Part shown: piece after piece, positions 38,751 to 48,230 of the stretch | Layout of the letters: each line of letters opens with the position of its first letter | How positions within the stretch are numbered: position 1 is the stretch's first letter | Assembly (NCBI RefSeq): GCF_030817835.1 | Contig: NZ_JAUSZR010000001.1 | Location: forward strand, 2,914,001-2,978,000 | Origin: Pseudarthrobacter sp. W1I19 | Lineage (GTDB): Bacteria > Actinomycetota > Actinomycetes > Actinomycetales > Micrococcaceae | Length of the DNA: 64,000 nucleotides | Direction of reading: 5' to 3' | Notes under the pieces: generated by a model | Databases searched by the model: none | What the model was told of the DNA's origin: nothing | What the model saw: only the letters and a program-made list of their open reading frames with translations | Program-made: the position numbers and the translations under genes

Positions 38751-40732
38751 AGAATCTCCTCAAAACGCAGAGAGATGTTGTCGCCCAATTCAGCAATGTC
38801 CCCGTCCAGCAGGATGGCCATCTCGTTCTGGGCCAGGCGGCGCGGAGGCTGGCCTTCACGCACCAGGACGGTGCCGTTGGTGGCTTTGAGGTCGCAGAGC
38901 ATCACATGCCAGCCCTCCAGCCGGACTTCGACGTGCGAGCGGGAGATGTCCCCGCCGGGGCTCGCAACCTGGACCAGCCGGGGCATCACACCGCCCTGAA
39001 CCCGGGACACCGAGGGTTGCCGGCCGATCACCAGCGACTGGTCGAGGTCCACGAGTTCTCCAGTGGAGATGCGCATCCGTCCCAGGCGCGGACGGGCCAC
39101 CTGCACTGCGTCGGGCAGCAGGCCGGCGCCGCACGCGGCACAGGTGGCGCTGGTGGGCGGGTTGGCGTGGTCCTGGGGGCAGAGCCGTGCAAGCACCAGC
39201 GGCCCGGCCACCGCGGAGGCGTCCGCCGCCGTACGGACGGGCCGGGCAACCATCCCTTTCAGGCTGCCCTTCATCACCGTCTGGCCGTCGTGGTCGGCGT
39301 CATACTCCGCATGGCTGGCTTCCGGCGCGGGCGCAACCGTTTCCGCTGAAGCGGCGGCGGGAATGGCGGACAGTATGGGTGAGGGCACGGCCGGCGGCGG
39401 GGCCGGCTCGCTGCCTCCGGCCGGTGTGCGCCAAGGCACGGAGTCGATGAGGCCACCGGCTGCGGGCACGGGTGCGGAGTTGGGTGCGGGCTTGGGTGAA
39501 CCGGCGGAAGGTGCCTCCGGAACGACGGCGGGCGGAGCGCCTGCCGTTGCCGGGAATACTTCCGGGCGGGCAGAGGTATCGGGCGGGCCAGGTTCTGATG
39601 GCTCCCCCACCGCCTGCTGTTCAACGGCCTTCTGTTCGACGGCCTTCTGTTCAACGGCCCGCAGTTCGGCGGCTTCGTGGTCCTGGGCCTGAGGTTCCGG
39701 CTGGCCTGCTGGCTCCGGATCTTCGCGGACGGCGGCATCTTCGATACTGCGGACCACGGTCCGTTCCCACAGGTGGTCGTAGGAGCTGGTCATCTCGCTG
39801 GCCACTGCCTGTTCGGAAGCACTGGACGAGGTGCCCTCCCGGGCTGCACTGAGCCCCGAGTCAGTGGCAGGGCCGGCGCCAGTCCCCGCGATACTGTCAG
39901 CCCCCGGGGCAGCGTCTGCCTCCGGGCCGGCATCAGTTTCGGCCACTCCCTCGTCCTCGAAGTCCTCGTCGATGACGGCATAAACAGTCTCTGACGAGGC
40001 CCCATGCTCGGGCGCAACAGTGACCTCCGGAAGGTCTGTCTCTTCGGACGCTTCGATCGCGGGCACCAGGACGGCGGAGGTGGGCGTTGCAGGCGGAGAC
40101 GTTACAAAAACCGGCGCGGCTGCGCCGGCTGCCGGGGGCGCCGCAGCGGCGGGTCCGGCAGCAACGGCGGTTCCAGCAGCATCGGCGGGCTCAACTGCTG
40201 CGGGAGCAGGCCTTGCGGTGGCGGTGGTCCCTGCCCCGAGGGTGAGGACCAGGGACTGCAGCAGCACCACGCCTTCCCCGAGCGGGAGGTCCGGAAGCCC
40301 CGACGGGCCGGCGTGCGCGGCCTCAGGCACCTGCGCGGAGGTTGGCTCGTGGTGCAGGCTCCGGCCCGCCCCGGGAATAACCAGCCGGCACAGCCCGGAC
40401 TGGTCGAGCCGCCGTTCCGTCCATGTGGTCACGTCCCGGCCGTTCAGCTCCACCGGGCCATCGGCCGACTGGACAGTGACGTCCAGGTCCCCGCGCAGGA
40501 AGACGCGCAGTGGTCCCTGGAAGTCGAGGATGCCGAAGGACGGGATGTTGGCCAGCGATCCCCCGGAACTGCTGGTCACTGCATGAAGGACTTCGTGCAC
40601 TTCCGGCCGGCTTTCGAGCAGGCCCCAGAGTGCGGCAATGAGCGCCGGCTTGGTGTCCGGCTCCAGGAGGACAGCGGTGTGGGAGCGGACGATACCCAGC
40701 CAGGTCCCGGGGATGTAACTAACGGCGGTCAT
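38747..40732 (-). CDS. Zinc-ribbon and FHA domain protein
   Basis: A 661-aa cytoplasmic protein. The N-terminal about 180 residues form a compact unrecognised domain (YIPGTWLGIVRSHTAVLLEP). A very long Ala/Pro/Glu-rich linker spans about 190-540. Then comes a four-Cys-like ribbon (LCPQDHANPP, ATCAACGAG) and a C-terminal FHA domain (VIGRQPSVSR, ISRSHVEVRLEG, KATNGTVLV). It is a likely substrate and reader of the kinase encoded next. Start ATG at 40730-40732 overlaps the phosphatase gene by 14 nt; 67 upstream in-frame codons are not conserved-looking. Confidence 0.82.
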   Translation of the reverse strand: MTAVSYIPGTWLGIVRSHTAVLLEPDTKPALIAALWGLLESRPEVHEVLHAVTSSSGGSLANIPSFGILDFQGPLRVFLRGDLDVTVQSADGPVELNGRDVTTWTERRLDQSGLCRLVIPGAGRSLHHEPTSAQVPEAAHAGPSGLPDLPLGEGVVLLQSLVLTLGAGTTATARPAPAAVEPADAAGTAVAAGPAAAAPPAAGAAAPVFVTSPPATPTSAVLVPAIEASEETDLPEVTVAPEHGASSETVYAVIDEDFEDEGVAETDAGPEADAAPGADSIAGTGAGPATDSGLSAAREGTSSSASEQAVASEMTSSYDHLWERTVVRSIEDAAVREDPEPAGQPEPQAQDHEAAELRAVEQKAVEQKAVEQQAVGEPSEPGPPDTSARPEVFPATAGAPPAVVPEAPSAGSPKPAPNSAPVPAAGGLIDSVPWRTPAGGSEPAPPPAVPSPILSAIPAAASAETVAPAPEASHAEYDADHDGQTVMKGSLKGMVARPVRTAADASAVAGPLVLARLCPQDHANPPTSATCAACGAGLLPDAVQVARPRLGRMRISTGELVDLDQSLVIGRQPSVSRVQGGVMPRLVQVASPGGDISRSHVEVRLEGWHVMLCDLKATNGTVLVREGQPPRRLAQNEMAILLDGDIAELGDNISLRFEEIL

Positions 40733-41714
40733 CGCCCGGTTCCCCACTCTCGCCGGCGGTGCCCGATTCCGCGGCTTCCGGTTCCCCACTGCCCGAGTCA
40801 ACAGTGCCCGGTTCCGCAGCCTCTGGTTCCAGAGTGCCTGAATCCACGGTGCCCGTGCGATCTGCGGTGCCCGTGCGGGGCAGTGTTGTTTCGTCTTCGG
40901 CCGTCTCCGGGCGCGGTGCAGTGGTTGCTGCACCGGCGTCGTTCAGGACGTTCCGGGCGTCCACCACAACGACCGTGACGTTGTCCCTGCCGCCGCTGCG
41001 GAGCGCGGCCTGGATCAGGGCGTCCGCTGCGTCCTGCGGGTGGCCCACGGTGCTGAGTATCCGGTAGATGTGTTCATCCGTCAGCTCGCCGGTGAGCCCA
41101 TCGGAGCAGATGAGGACGCGGTCACCTTCCTCCACGGGGAGCAGCCAGTAGTCAGCCTCGGTTTCGTCTCCGGTGCCCAGAGCCCGCGTGACTACGTGCC
41201 GGCGCGGGTGGACGGTGGCCTGCTCTGCCGTGATCTCCCCGGCGTCAACGAGTTCCTGGACTTCGGAGTGGTCCACGCTGATCTGCTCGAACCTGCCCTG
41301 GCTCAGGCGATAGGTCCGGGAGTCGCCAATGTTCATCACCAGCCAGTACGGCATGCCCATCTGTTCCACGATGACGGCGCCAGTGAGGGTGGTGCCGGCG
41401 CGTGCGCCGGTGGCCTCGCGGATAGAGTCGTCCGCCTTCACCAGGTACTGCTGGAGGACCCCAGCCGTGACACTCCGCTCCCCCGTAGTGAGCTGGGGTA
41501 TCGACGCCAGGGCCCGGACACACATACCGCTGGCAACCTCACCGGCTTCATGGCCGCCCATCCCGTCCGCCACGGCGAAGACAGGATCGGAGGCTATGTA
41601 CGAATCCTCATTCAACTCCCGGCGGAGTCCCCGGTCCGTCCCGTGGCCGACGCTCAGGCTGAGCCCTGCCCCCGGTTTAGTGCTGGAGGGAACGCTTGCG
41701 GGCTGTTGGTTCAT
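40719..41714 (-). CDS. PP2C-type Ser/Thr protein phosphatase
   Basis: A 331-aa PPM-family phosphatase that would reverse the nearby kinase. Motifs: GLRRELNEDSY (metal Asp), FAVADGMGGHEAGE, GTTLTGAVIV, MNIGDSRTYRL, CSDGLTGELTD and GGRDNVTVVVVD. The C-terminal 70 residues are low-complexity and contain two copies of GTVDSG-x-EPEAAE. Start overlaps the preceding gene by 4 nt (ATGA). Confidence 0.94.
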   Translation of the reverse strand: MNQQPASVPSSTKPGAGLSLSVGHGTDRGLRRELNEDSYIASDPVFAVADGMGGHEAGEVASGMCVRALASIPQLTTGERSVTAGVLQQYLVKADDSIREATGARAGTTLTGAVIVEQMGMPYWLVMNIGDSRTYRLSQGRFEQISVDHSEVQELVDAGEITAEQATVHPRRHVVTRALGTGDETEADYWLLPVEEGDRVLICSDGLTGELTDEHIYRILSTVGHPQDAADALIQAALRSGGRDNVTVVVVDARNVLNDAGAATTAPRPETAEDETTLPRTGTADRTGTVDSGTLEPEAAEPGTVDSGSGEPEAAESGTAGESGEPGDDRR

Positions 41715-43240
41715 GCCTGTCCTAGGTAAAAGGTGCGGTCTCCAAAATGGACACTGGATCCCGGAGTAACAAATGAGGGCACTCCCGGCTGAAGGGGCGT
41801 GCGGTGGCCGTCCGGGGTGGTTACGGCGCTGCCGTTGGTGGAGTTCCGGTCCGTCACCCAGATGCCCGCCCCGTCAGTCAGCAAGTGGAGGTGGGTTTTG
41901 GAAATGGACCGGCCGGGGTCGTCGACGGCGAGCAGCTGGGCCTGCTGTTCGCCCGCCTGGCCCACGGGGTTCCTGCCCACCAGCACGCTGCGGTCCAACT
42001 GGAAGTCGCGGCCGTCATCCAGCCTGATCCGCAACACGGCGACCGGTGCCGGGGCGGCGGAGCCGGGGCGCACCTGGGTACGGTCCACGTCGTCGTCCGG
42101 GTGCCAAGGCTGGACGTGTGGTTCCGGAACTGTCTGGACAGGCGCCGCAGCGGGGACCGTCCGGACCGGAGCCGCGGCGGCAGGAGCGGATTCAGACGCC
42201 GCGGCAGGAGCAGCGGGGCCGGGGACCTGCGGGAGGGGGTTTGGGGTTGGCTGCGGGACGTCAACGACCTTTGGCCTGTTGGCGCCCGCCACCGGGGACA
42301 GCACCGGCTGCACCGGCGGCAGGTCCAGCGGGGCGAAGCTGTACGGCCCCTGGATTCCGCCAGTGGCGATGGGGTTCCGGCCCGCCTTAACGTCGAAGGC
42401 GAGGGTCTTTGCGGCAGTATCATGCCAGCCCCGGAGCCGGCCGTTTTTGTCCCAGCTGTTCGAGACCACCACCAGCACGGCCCACACCGTTCCCGCCAGC
42501 ACCAGCGGGCCAAGCACAAAAAATGCGGCCGCGAACCACTGGAACACCACCACAAGGATGGCCGCGAGCAGCGCCAGCAGGATGCCCGCCCCGGTGACCA
42601 GGCCGCGCAGGAAAACAGGACCGGCGCCCGGCGCGTAGCCGTCATTGTCCGCACTCCGGATCCCCATCAACAGGTTGCCCAGGGTCTTGCCAGTCCGGGA
42701 TTCCCACCCCAGCACCACAAAGAGGTACACGAGGGTCAGTCCCAGCCCGATCCCGCCGAACAGCACCAACGACGCGGTGTCGTAGATGATGAAGCCGCCG
42801 CTGCGGGTCCGGGTGATGCCGGCGAAACCGAGGGCGAACGTCACCACGAGGACAGCCAGGGGCGGGAGCCAGTCAATCACGGCAGCACCAAGGCGCTTGC
42901 CCGCCGTGGCTGGAACAAGCTGAAGATTCACTGCCATTCCCGTTCCTCCCCCTGGACCGGCCCCCACCTGTACGGTGGACCCGCCGGCGCTCCCCCGGCC
43001 TGTGCCCGCGTTGATGCCCGCCGCCGGAAATGCCTGCGGCCTTTCTACTACCGGGATAGTACCGGGAATCCGGGGCGGGTGCGCGGCGGGGGTACCCGCG
43101 TGCGGCCCCGCCGCCGGGTGCGGCTGGCGCATGCTGCGCGCCGACCGGTTGGGCAAGGGCGCGCCGCAGGCGGTGCAAAAAGCAGCCCCGGCGCGGATGG
43201 GTTGCCGGCAGTGCGGGCAACGCCCGGCGTCGTCTGTCAC
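41711..43240 (-). CDS. Zinc-ribbon / RDD / FHA membrane protein
   Basis: A 509-aa protein. The N-terminal ribbon (CPHCRQPI, CTACGAPL) covers about residues 8-30. An RDD-type membrane domain has four hydrophobic segments (about 110-285, KRLGAAVIDWLPPL as the first RDD motif and GKTLGNLLMGIRS). A Pro/Ala linker follows, and the C-terminus is an FHA domain (VLVGRNPVGQ, SISKTHLHLL, NSTNGSAV). It could recruit phosphorylated partners to the membrane. Start codon is GTG at 43238-43240, overlapping the preceding stop. Confidence 0.85.
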   Translation of the reverse strand: MTDDAGRCPHCRQPIRAGAAFCTACGAPLPNRSARSMRQPHPAAGPHAGTPAAHPPRIPGTIPVVERPQAFPAAGINAGTGRGSAGGSTVQVGAGPGGGTGMAVNLQLVPATAGKRLGAAVIDWLPPLAVLVVTFALGFAGITRTRSGGFIIYDTASLVLFGGIGLGLTLVYLFVVLGWESRTGKTLGNLLMGIRSADNDGYAPGAGPVFLRGLVTGAGILLALLAAILVVVFQWFAAAFFVLGPLVLAGTVWAVLVVVSNSWDKNGRLRGWHDTAAKTLAFDVKAGRNPIATGGIQGPYSFAPLDLPPVQPVLSPVAGANRPKVVDVPQPTPNPLPQVPGPAAPAAASESAPAAAAPVRTVPAAAPVQTVPEPHVQPWHPDDDVDRTQVRPGSAAPAPVAVLRIRLDDGRDFQLDRSVLVGRNPVGQAGEQQAQLLAVDDPGRSISKTHLHLLTDGAGIWVTDRNSTNGSAVTTPDGHRTPLQPGVPSFVTPGSSVHFGDRTFYLGQA

Positions 43241-45795
43241 TGGGTTCCTTGCCTTGGGGTCTCGGGAGTTGTTGCGTCAGGAGCCGCTGCGTCGGGTCCG
43301 GCCGGCCCCGCAGGCGCTTCCGGCCCGGCAGGACGACGGCGGCCGCTCCCCTTGAGGGACGGCAGCACGGGCAGTGCCAGCCCGGCGCCGCGGCGGCCCA
43401 GGAGGGTGCGCGCGTCCGCGAGCAGGGAACGTGGCGAGAACCGTGCCTGCTGCCGGCGCCAGAACCCCACCGTGGAGGTCATCTCCTTCAATGACCCGTC
43501 AACAATGGTCCAGTACTCCCGGACCTCGTCCTCGCTGGGCTGGCCCGCACCGAAGATCGATGCGTCTGCCCGCCTGGCCAGCATGGTGGTGGTGCCGCCG
43601 CTGGCGGGGAACGCCTCGGCGAGCACTGCGGCGCTTTCGCGGCGCGTGGACCGGGTGTCGACGGCGGCACCCATGTCGGTGGCAAGGCTCACCACCTCGC
43701 TCCATCCTCCGCCGACCCGCTGGGCAGGGTCACCGTCCCGGAAACGGGACTTCCGGCGTCGTGATTTCAGCAACGCAACCAGCAGCAGCGGCAACGCGAG
43801 GATGGACAGCGGGATCAGCGCGACGCCCAGGGCGCCCAGCAGCGCCCCCCAGAACAGCCAGGGGTTGTTTTTCTTCTGGTCCGCGTCCAGGGCGTCCGGC
43901 GAGGAGTCCGGCGGCAGGTCCGCGGGTTCCTGCGGCGGGGGCGGCGGCTGCAGGACCTGGGGCTTGGGCTTGGACTTGTTTTCGGGATCCGGCGGAATAG
44001 GCACGTTGTCCTTGGGCGGGGTGGGGTCGAAGCTGACCCAGCCCACCCGCTCGAATGCCACCTCCACCCAGGCGTGCACGTCCTTGCCGGTGATCTTCAC
44101 TTCCCCTGCCCCGTTTTCCGGGCTCGTCGGCTCGGGGTAGAAGCCCATCACCACGCGGGACGGAATACCGAGGTGGCGCAGCATCAGTGACATCGCCACC
44201 GCGTACTGCTCGTCGTCACCCAGCATCTGCTTTGCCGTCAGCAGGTTCCTGATCCGGGCGGAGCCGTGGCCTGAGACGCTGGGCAGCTGCCCTTCGCTGA
44301 CCAGGCCGTTGCTGAAGGCGCCGGTCTTCTGGAAGTGCGCTTCAATCTGGCGCACGCGGTCAATGGCCGTGGGCGCATCAGCGGAGAGGTCGTTCGCCTG
44401 CGATCCCACCACCGGCGGCACCTCGGCCGGGTCCGGCAGGGACACCTGGGCGAAGTCGTACTGCGTCAGCTGCCCGTGTTCCAGCTTGACCGGATCGGAC
44501 ACCTGGACGCTGTAGGAGTCGCCTTTGGACAGCCCGTTGGTGGTGACAGCGGTATCAGTGCCTGAGTTGAAGTACAGGCCCGAAGCTGCGGCAGAGGCGC
44601 CCTGGTCGAAGCTGATGCCGGTAGTCTTGCGGCCGCCAGGAACAAAGAATCCCTGGTAGTCCTCGATGGTGATGCCGATGGAGTAGTCGTTGGTGGGGAC
44701 CACTCCCGAAGTGTCGGCCAGGGTGTTGATGGACTCGGTGTCGCCGACCTTGCTGAAGTTGCCCGAGCCGTTGGGGTCCATGTTGTAGTTGGTGCCGTTG
44801 AAGGCGTCCAGGGCTCCCAGCCGGACGCGGCCGTCCCGCGGGAGGCCCTTGACCACAAAGAGGGTGTCGTCCTTCTTGTCCTTAACGAATGTGCGGAAAC
44901 TTGCCAGCGGGGTGATGTAGTCCTTGGGGTCGAACGGCGGGACCACAACGTTGCGGAGGACCTTCCGGTCTCCCCCGGCAGTCACCAGCGGGGCGGACAC
45001 AGCTGTAACAGCCACGCTGGCGGCGATCACGCCGGCTGCCATGCCCAGCCTGCGCAGTTTGGCCCGCTGGGCGGTGGCGGAGTCGGTCTGCGGGTTGTTG
45101 ACGGCCACTTTCCGGCTGCTGCTTCGCCGCAGGGCGTCCCGGCGGAATGTTGCCCACGCGATGCCAAGCACCGTGAGGCCGATGCCGCGTTCGAGGGTGA
45201 GGAAGGCGGCGTTGGTGCTGAAGGCGATGCCCGTGACGAACAGGACCAGGACGGGGATCAACGGCAGGTACGGGGTCCTGGCCCGCCAGGTGAGGACCCC
45301 TGCCACCAGCGCAGTGATCATGGAGCTCAGGAACGGGACGATCAGCACGCCGCCGGCAGTTCCCACCGGTACCCCGACGGTGAGCATGTCCTTCCAGGCG
45401 AACACAATGCCCAGGAGGAGGATCCGGAGCGAATCCAGGGTGGGCACGAAACCGGCGATGGCCGAGTCCGGCACCGCCAGCAGGGTCCCGAAGACGAGGT
45501 AGGCCCCCAGCGCCAGGGCCGAGGTGATGAGCAGCCCCAGGCGCAGGTGGGCGTTGACCACGCCGATGGCCAGCCCCAGGATGATCCCGCCGAAGCCGGA
45601 CACCAGGTAGTAGGGATCGCCGCCGAAACTGAGGCCGAAGCCGAGCAGGCCCAGCCCCAGGAGTATGGTCAGGGCGCCGGCGTCGAGCAGGAAATGCCAG
45701 AGCGGCTGGCCGTCGGCGAAGCCGGACTGCAGGCTGCTGCGGGTCTGCTGCCGGGCGGATGTGGTGCGCGGACGCAGCCCTGGTGCGGAGGTCAT
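43237..45795 (-). CDS. Membrane transglutaminase-like protein lacking catalytic Cys
   Basis: An 852-aa protein of the TgpA/DUF3488-plus-transglutaminase type. About eight TM helices cover residues 30-240. A large extracytoplasmic part contains the transglutaminase-like fold (about 490-590), then a proline-rich stretch, a further TM (about 640-665) and a cytoplasmic DUF4129-like tail. The His (KDVHAWVEV) and Asp (WVSFDPTPP) of the triad are kept, but the Cys position reads GDDEQYAV, with Asp instead of Cys. The protein may bind rather than cleave or cross-link. It overlaps the DUF58 gene by 4 nt. Confidence 0.88.
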   Translation of the reverse strand: MTSAPGLRPRTTSARQQTRSSLQSGFADGQPLWHFLLDAGALTILLGLGLLGFGLSFGGDPYYLVSGFGGIILGLAIGVVNAHLRLGLLITSALALGAYLVFGTLLAVPDSAIAGFVPTLDSLRILLLGIVFAWKDMLTVGVPVGTAGGVLIVPFLSSMITALVAGVLTWRARTPYLPLIPVLVLFVTGIAFSTNAAFLTLERGIGLTVLGIAWATFRRDALRRSSSRKVAVNNPQTDSATAQRAKLRRLGMAAGVIAASVAVTAVSAPLVTAGGDRKVLRNVVVPPFDPKDYITPLASFRTFVKDKKDDTLFVVKGLPRDGRVRLGALDAFNGTNYNMDPNGSGNFSKVGDTESINTLADTSGVVPTNDYSIGITIEDYQGFFVPGGRKTTGISFDQGASAAASGLYFNSGTDTAVTTNGLSKGDSYSVQVSDPVKLEHGQLTQYDFAQVSLPDPAEVPPVVGSQANDLSADAPTAIDRVRQIEAHFQKTGAFSNGLVSEGQLPSVSGHGSARIRNLLTAKQMLGDDEQYAVAMSLMLRHLGIPSRVVMGFYPEPTSPENGAGEVKITGKDVHAWVEVAFERVGWVSFDPTPPKDNVPIPPDPENKSKPKPQVLQPPPPPQEPADLPPDSSPDALDADQKKNNPWLFWGALLGALGVALIPLSILALPLLLVALLKSRRRKSRFRDGDPAQRVGGGWSEVVSLATDMGAAVDTRSTRRESAAVLAEAFPASGGTTTMLARRADASIFGAGQPSEDEVREYWTIVDGSLKEMTSTVGFWRRQQARFSPRSLLADARTLLGRRGAGLALPVLPSLKGSGRRRPAGPEAPAGPAGPDAAAPDATTPETPRQGTQ

Positions 45796-47123
45796 GCTGC
45801 CGCCTTCCGGAGAACGATGCCGAGGTCGGCGAGGTCGCCAAGGGTGAGTACTGTCAGGTCGGCGATGTTCGCCCTGCTGGATGCGGCGCCGGCCTCCACG
45901 CGGACAGCGAGGCTGCGCACCCCGGGCGGCACGGAGGCGGCGGCGGACCTGAGCTGGGTGGCGGTGACGTTGCTGCCCACCACAAAGAACACCACGGAGG
46001 CGTTGGGCACGGTATCGGCCAGCGTCCTGGCGAGGTCGACGGCGGTCCGGCGCATGGGTGCGCCCACGATCCGGGTCATGTCATCGAGCATGTTGCGGCC
46101 GGTTTCGCACCTGAGCGGCCCCTTTTGGGTGAGGACGTCCAGCTCGCGCTGCTCGCGGATGGCCTGCCGGCCGATGGAGGCGGCGGCGGAAATCGCCATC
46201 TCGAATTCCTCTTCCGAGGCGTATTCGTCCGTGTTGATGGACAGCGAAACGGCGAGGTGGGCGCGGCGGGTCTCTTCAAACTGGCGGACCATCAGCTTGT
46301 TGGTCCGCGCCGTGGTTTTCCAGTGGATGTGCCGCCGGTCATCGCCCGGGACATAGTCACGCAGGGCGTGGAAGGAAACGTCGGCGCTGGACAGGTCGGT
46401 GGTGGGCATGCCTTCGAGGTCGCGGATGAAACCGGCAGCCGATCCGGCCAGGGCCACCGTGCGGGGATGGACAAAAAGGTCCTCGGGCTCGGTCCACAGG
46501 ACCTGCCGGCGCAAAAGGTGCAGGGGGTCGGCGCGGACCGAGCGCACCGGACCTACCACGATCACGGCACGCCGGGCCGTGGGGATGGTAAAGAGGTCCT
46601 CATGGACCTGCTGCGGTTTCATCCGGGGCAGGTGGAAGACCGCCGTGACACCGCCGACGGGCAGTTCGACGACGGCGGGCAGCAGGGGCCGGTTGGAGGT
46701 GTTGGTGACGGCAATGCTGCCCACGGCGCTGTCCCCCACGGCAACGCGGGTCCGGGCAAGGTCCAGGACCACGCCGTAGGTGGAGCGTCCCAGGATGAAG
46801 CCCACGGCAATCACGAACATCACAAAGGCTGCCACCGCGGCGGCCTTTGCCTCCTGCCAGCCGTAGGCCTGCCCCGCGGTCCAAAGGAGGATGGCTGCGG
46901 CCAGTACGGACCAGCCGAGCACGCTGATCACCGAGAGGACAGGCCAGGCGTGTTTGAGCCACACCTCTTTGGCTGTCCGCCAGGCGGGTGCCAGGGCAAG
47001 TCCGGCAGTGCTGCTGGCCTCGGCCCAGACGGCGGACGGGTGCAGGCGCGTTGGCTGGCCGTTCCGGTGGAAGGGTTGCCTGAGGCGCTCGGCGATCCGG
47101 GTCAACGGGGTGCCGGTGGACAT
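45792..47123 (-). CDS. DUF58 family membrane protein
   Basis: A 443-aa DUF58 protein. Two TM helices lie near residues 60-115 (SVLGWSVLAAAILLW, then VAAFVMFVIAVGFILGR), followed by a beta-rich region and the DUF58 core with its hallmark IHWKTTARTNKLMVRQFEE (about 270-290), which precedes a vWA-like fold. DUF58 proteins occur with MoxR ATPases and transglutaminase-like proteins, as here. The exact function is unsettled. Gap to MoxR is 52 nt; it overlaps the next gene by 4 nt. Confidence 0.9.
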   Translation of the reverse strand: MSTGTPLTRIAERLRQPFHRNGQPTRLHPSAVWAEASSTAGLALAPAWRTAKEVWLKHAWPVLSVISVLGWSVLAAAILLWTAGQAYGWQEAKAAAVAAFVMFVIAVGFILGRSTYGVVLDLARTRVAVGDSAVGSIAVTNTSNRPLLPAVVELPVGGVTAVFHLPRMKPQQVHEDLFTIPTARRAVIVVGPVRSVRADPLHLLRRQVLWTEPEDLFVHPRTVALAGSAAGFIRDLEGMPTTDLSSADVSFHALRDYVPGDDRRHIHWKTTARTNKLMVRQFEETRRAHLAVSLSINTDEYASEEEFEMAISAAASIGRQAIREQRELDVLTQKGPLRCETGRNMLDDMTRIVGAPMRRTAVDLARTLADTVPNASVVFFVVGSNVTATQLRSAAASVPPGVRSLAVRVEAGAASSRANIADLTVLTLGDLADLGIVLRKAAA

Positions 47124-47175
47124 ATGTGAACCTTCGTTGTGCTGCTGGGATGGACTGTTGAGCCGGGTGCGGCGG

Positions 47176-48147
47176 TCAGGCGTTGGTGCGCTGCTGGGGC
47201 GCGGCCACGTCTGCCAGGATTCGGGTCAGGACGGCTTCGGGTGTAGCGCCGGAGAACTCGGCTTCCGGGTCCATGACAAATCGGTGGGTCCACACCACGG
47301 GGGCGAGTTCTTTGATGTCGTCCGGGAGGACGAAGTTCCGTCCCTGGGCGGCTGCCCAGACCTTCGCGGCACGCACCATGGCCAGGGCGCCGCGCACGGA
47401 GACTCCCAGCCGGGTTTCCGGTGCACTGCGGGTCTCCTCGCAGAGCCGGGAGATGTATTCCAGGACCGCGGTGTCCACGTGGGTGGTGGCGGCGAGGTCG
47501 GCCATGTCCGCCACAGCCTGAGTGGTGATGACGGCCGTGAGTTCCTGGGAGCGGTCCTTCAGGTTCGAGCCGCCCAGGAGCCGGACCGTGGAGGCGTGGT
47601 CCGGGTACCCGATGGACGTCTTGATCAGGAAGCGGTCAAGCTGTGCCTCGGGCAGCCGGTAGGTGCCGGCCTGTTCTATGGGGTTCTGCGTGGCCATCAC
47701 CATAAAGGGGCGTCCGGCCGCGTAGGTGACGCCGTCCACCGTGACGCGGGATTCCTCCATGACTTCCAGCAGGGCCGACTGGGTCTTGGGCGAGGCGCGG
47801 TTGATTTCGTCCGCCAGGACGATGTTGTTGAAGATCGGACCCTTGTGGAACTCAAACTTCTGCGTCTTCTGGTCATAGATGGTGACGCCGGTGACGTCCG
47901 AGGGCAGGAGGTCCGGGGTGAACTGGATGCGGTTGTTGGATCCCTGCACCGTGGCCGCCAATGCCCGGGCCAAGGACGTTTTGCCGGTGCCGGGCGCGTC
48001 TTCGAACAGGACATGCCCCTCCGCCAGCATGGCGGTGAAGGTCAGCCTGATGACGTGCTCCTTGCCAAGGACGGCCTGCCCCACGTTGGCGACGAGCTTT
48101 TCGAAGGTTTCAGCAAACCAGGCGGCCTGCTCGGTGGTCATGGTCAT
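47176..48147 (-). CDS. MoxR-family AAA+ ATPase
   Basis: A 323-aa MoxR ATPase. Walker A is EDAPGTGKTSLARA (about 48-61), Walker B is NIVLADEINRASPKTQ, sensor I is MVMATQNPIEQAGTYRLPEA, and the C-terminal lid carries GVSVRGALAMVRAAK. MoxR proteins act as chaperones that insert cofactors or remodel vWA/DUF58 partners. The neighbour DUF58 gene directly downstream supports such a pair. The gene follows the first giant protein gene by 83 nt. Confidence 0.95.
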   Translation of the reverse strand: MTMTTEQAAWFAETFEKLVANVGQAVLGKEHVIRLTFTAMLAEGHVLFEDAPGTGKTSLARALAATVQGSNNRIQFTPDLLPSDVTGVTIYDQKTQKFEFHKGPIFNNIVLADEINRASPKTQSALLEVMEESRVTVDGVTYAAGRPFMVMATQNPIEQAGTYRLPEAQLDRFLIKTSIGYPDHASTVRLLGGSNLKDRSQELTAVITTQAVADMADLAATTHVDTAVLEYISRLCEETRSAPETRLGVSVRGALAMVRAAKVWAAAQGRNFVLPDDIKELAPVVWTHRFVMDPEAEFSGATPEAVLTRILADVAAPQQRTNA

Positions 48148-48230
48148 GGGGTTGCTCTTCCTTCTGTGATGGTCAGGTTGTGGTGCGGGACGGGGCTTGC
48201 CGGTCCCGCTGGTGCACCGGCGGTGCCGGC

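Noticed and set aside
31827..43240. Search for a WXG100 (Esx) substrate gene among small frames in the cluster
   Set aside because: No about 100-codon frame with a central WxG and helical pattern was found on either strand, so I do not claim a complete type VII locus.
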